Virus record (IMG/VR): IMGVR_UViG_3300043469_000452
Span: 1-22,860 of that record
Source: a virus
Strand: one strand, 5' to 3'
DNA length: 22,860 nt
The position numbers and the translations under genes were made by a program. Of this stretch, positions 22,099-22,860 are shown one piece after another. Position 1 is the first letter of the stretch; every line of letters starts with the position of its first letter. The notes under the pieces were generated by a model. The model was not told the origin of the DNA. It did not search any database and saw only the letters and a program-made list of their open reading frames with translations.

Positions 22099-22504
22099 GC
22101 ATATAACCTATCACGAAGCCACGTTCAGTTCAACTGCATCACGTTTGAAGATTAACAACGAGCCTAGCGAAGATGTTTTAAACAACATGAAGCTAGTAGC
22201 AAAGATGTGTTTTGAACCGATTAGGGAGTGGTATGGCAAACCGATTATGATTAACTCATTCTACCGTTCACCTGAATTAAATAAGGCCGTTAAAGGTGCT
22301 AAAAATAGCGACCATGTAAAAGGGTTTGCAATTGATTTAGATACACCTAGTAATGCTGAGAATAAAAAGTTATTTGAGTGGTGCAAAAAGAACTTGAAAT
22401 ACTCTGAATTAATCTGGGAGTACGGCAACGAAAGCGGGCCTGATTGGGTGCATATTAGTTATGATCCAAATAACTTAAAGCAACAAGTCTTATACATAAA
22501 GTAA
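22079..22504 (+). CDS. Endolysin, peptidase M15-like
   Basis: A 141-residue protein with no signal peptide. Motifs NSFYRSPELNKAV (residues 59-71), SDHVKGFAIDLD (77-88, zinc ligands His79 and Asp86) and WVHISYD (His125) match M15-family peptidases (D-Ala-D-Ala carboxypeptidase-like, Pfam M15_3). It should cleave cell-wall peptide links after the holin opens the membrane. ATG 22079 is chosen; a frame-extending ATG at 22037 would add 14 residues encoded within the holin gene. It is the last protein gene in the window. Confidence 0.85.
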   Translation: MKPKISKHITYHEATFSSTASRLKINNEPSEDVLNNMKLVAKMCFEPIREWYGKPIMINSFYRSPELNKAVKGAKNSDHVKGFAIDLDTPSNAENKKLFEWCKKNLKYSELIWEYGNESGPDWVHISYDPNNLKQQVLYIK

Positions 22505-22505
22505 T

Positions 22506-22606
22506 TAGCAACGGGGCAAACAATTAATTCAATTTTAAACTAACGGGTTTGAAGTTGTGAAAATTTGTTACTTTTTTGCAGGGGTGTTAAAAAGTCCCCG
22601 TTGTTA
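22506..22606 (+). ncRNA. Possible structured 3' region / terminator with alternative helices
   Basis: TAGCAACGGGG (22506-22516) can pair with CCCCGTTGTTA (22596-22606) in an 11-bp stem with one G-U, enclosing about 80 nt. The same CCCC (22596-22599) can instead pair with GGGG at 22581-22584 in a local hairpin. It follows the endolysin stop directly. A T-rich stretch follows. It may be a termination structure or a regulatory RNA; no known family is recognised. Confidence 0.35.
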
Positions 22607-22629
22607 TTTTCTAAATTTAATTATATTTG
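22601..22629 (+). promoter_or_regulatory. Promoter for a small RNA
   Basis: TTG at 22601-22603, an 18-bp gap and TATATTTG at 22622-22629 match the Bacteroidota consensus exactly. It is one of two promoters in the window with both elements. Confidence 0.65.
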
Positions 22630-22633
22630 TGGC

Positions 22634-22699
22634 CTCATGTTTTCATAAGGTTTGTTAAATTAAAGCAGAAAGGACACCTCGAAAGGGGTGTTTTTTTTT
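22634..22699 (+). ncRNA. Predicted small RNA of about 65 nt with own promoter and terminator
   Basis: It starts about 5 bases after the -7 element and ends at a terminator. At the 5' end CCTCATG (22633-22639) and CATAAGG (22644-22650) pair over a TTTT loop with one C-A mismatch. A mostly single-stranded middle (about 22651-22673) follows, then the terminator stem. No coding frame longer than a few codons exists in it. The target is unknown. It may regulate phage or host mRNA, or form part of a row of short RNA genes with the tRNA-like element. Confidence 0.5.
22674..22699 (+). terminator. Intrinsic terminator of the small RNA
   Basis: ACACCTC (22674-22680), a GAAA tetraloop and GGGGTGT (22685-22691) form a 7-bp stem with one T-G pair, followed by a T run to 22699. 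This is the clearest terminator in the window. Confidence 0.8.
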
Positions 22700-22711
22700 G
22701 TGCAAAAAGTT

Positions 22712-22719
22712 TATATTTG
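22712..22719 (+). promoter_or_regulatory. -7 element TATATTTG for the tRNA-like gene
   Basis: A perfect TAnnTTTG ends 10 bases before the acceptor-stem start at 22729, so transcription should begin close to the mature 5' end. The block AAAAGTTTATAT (22705-22716) is repeated at the window edge (22849-22860). Confidence 0.5.
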
Positions 22720-22728
22720 AATCGAAAT

Positions 22729-22839
22729 AGTTGGGTGGCGGAATTAGACGCTAATGTGGTAAGGTGTATTGCCTTGAATCAATTCGATTAGGTTGCCTGC
22801 GAAGTTTACACCGTGCAAGTTTCAATCTTGCCCTAACTA
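22729..22839 (+). tRNA. tRNA-like cloverleaf (class II, Leu-like), atypical
   Basis: A 7-bp acceptor stem (AGTTGGG 22729-22735 with CCTAACT 22832-22838) and a T stem (GCAAG 22815-22819 with CTTGC 22827-22831) are in correct register. TGGCGGAATT...AGACGC (22736-22751) resembles a tRNA-Leu D arm. Unusual points: the D loop lacks the usual GGT, so G18 and G19 are missing; the T loop is TTTCAAT, without C56; and 63 nt separate D and T arms. In that part GGTGTA (22763-22768) pairs with TACACC (22807-22812) around an inner AATC/GATT hairpin. No normal 7-nt anticodon loop with T33 is found and no CCA is encoded. It may be a degenerate tRNA, a tRNA mimic or a novel RNA. Confidence 0.4.
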
Positions 22840-22848
22840 TTTTAATTT

Positions 22849-22860
22849 AAAAGTTTATAT
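22849..22860 (+). repeat. Start of another copy of the promoter block at window edge
   Basis: AAAAGTTTATAT at the end of the window is identical to 22705-22716, the block that leads into the tRNA-like gene's -7 element. Another short RNA gene probably starts just outside the window. Confidence 0.4.

Noticed and set aside
22729-22839. tmRNA
   Set aside because: The tRNA-like part is complete within 111 nt, there is no tag reading frame, and the D-arm region resembles tRNA-Leu, so a tmRNA is unlikely.
1-22860. CRISPR arrays, insertion sequences, rRNA
   Set aside because: No regularly spaced identical repeats, transposase genes or rRNA-like sequences were seen on either strand.

Overview
The window is part of a tailed double-stranded DNA bacteriophage or prophage. 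The DNA is AT-rich and almost every gene reads on the + strand. A host in the Bacteroidota (Flavobacteriia/Sphingobacteriia-like) is indicated by three things: TAnnTTTG -7 promoter elements before several genes, A-rich rather than Shine-Dalgarno leaders at most starts, and a lipoprotein with a CKKD-type signal. A long tape measure protein and tail-tube proteins with no sheath gene point to a siphovirus. No integrase, repressor or replication gene lies inside the window, so a temperate lifestyle cannot be judged.

Layout. (1) 1-3340, end of an early/accessory region: a Cys-rich fragment, NinG, many small unknown proteins often joined by ATGA overlaps, a two-helix membrane protein and a lipoprotein with its own promoter. 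(2) 3348-5459, packaging: small terminase, an HNH endonuclease lodged between the terminase genes, and large terminase. (3) 5508-12582, tail: a tail assembly chaperone-like gene with a candidate -1 frameshift at a T9 run, an HK97-gp10-like protein, three tail-tip/baseplate-like proteins and the tape measure. (4) 12571-12925 on the minus strand: a two-gene operon encoding a ribbon-helix-helix protein and an unknown partner. (5) 12994-18460, head: protease-scaffold, major capsid, two paralogous tail-tube proteins and the portal. The portal lies well downstream of the terminase and the tail genes precede the head genes, which is not the textbook order. (6) 18468-21043, connector, neck and fibre genes, including a protein with three Ig-like repeats. 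(7) 21069-22504, lysis: a coiled-coil membrane protein, a holin candidate and an M15-like endolysin. (8) 22505-22860, non-coding: a long-range inverted repeat, a small RNA gene with its own promoter and terminator, a tRNA-like cloverleaf, and the start of a third copy of the same promoter at the window edge.

Two regions deserve most attention. First, an identical 15-bp sequence containing the palindrome ATGATATCAT sits exactly 25 bp upstream of the -7 elements of both the tail operon (5508) and the head operon (12994). The second copy also lies at the presumed start of the minus-strand ribbon-helix-helix operon. This looks like a two-site regulatory circuit for the structural genes. Second, the non-coding block after the lysis genes appears to be a series of short, separately transcribed structured RNAs.
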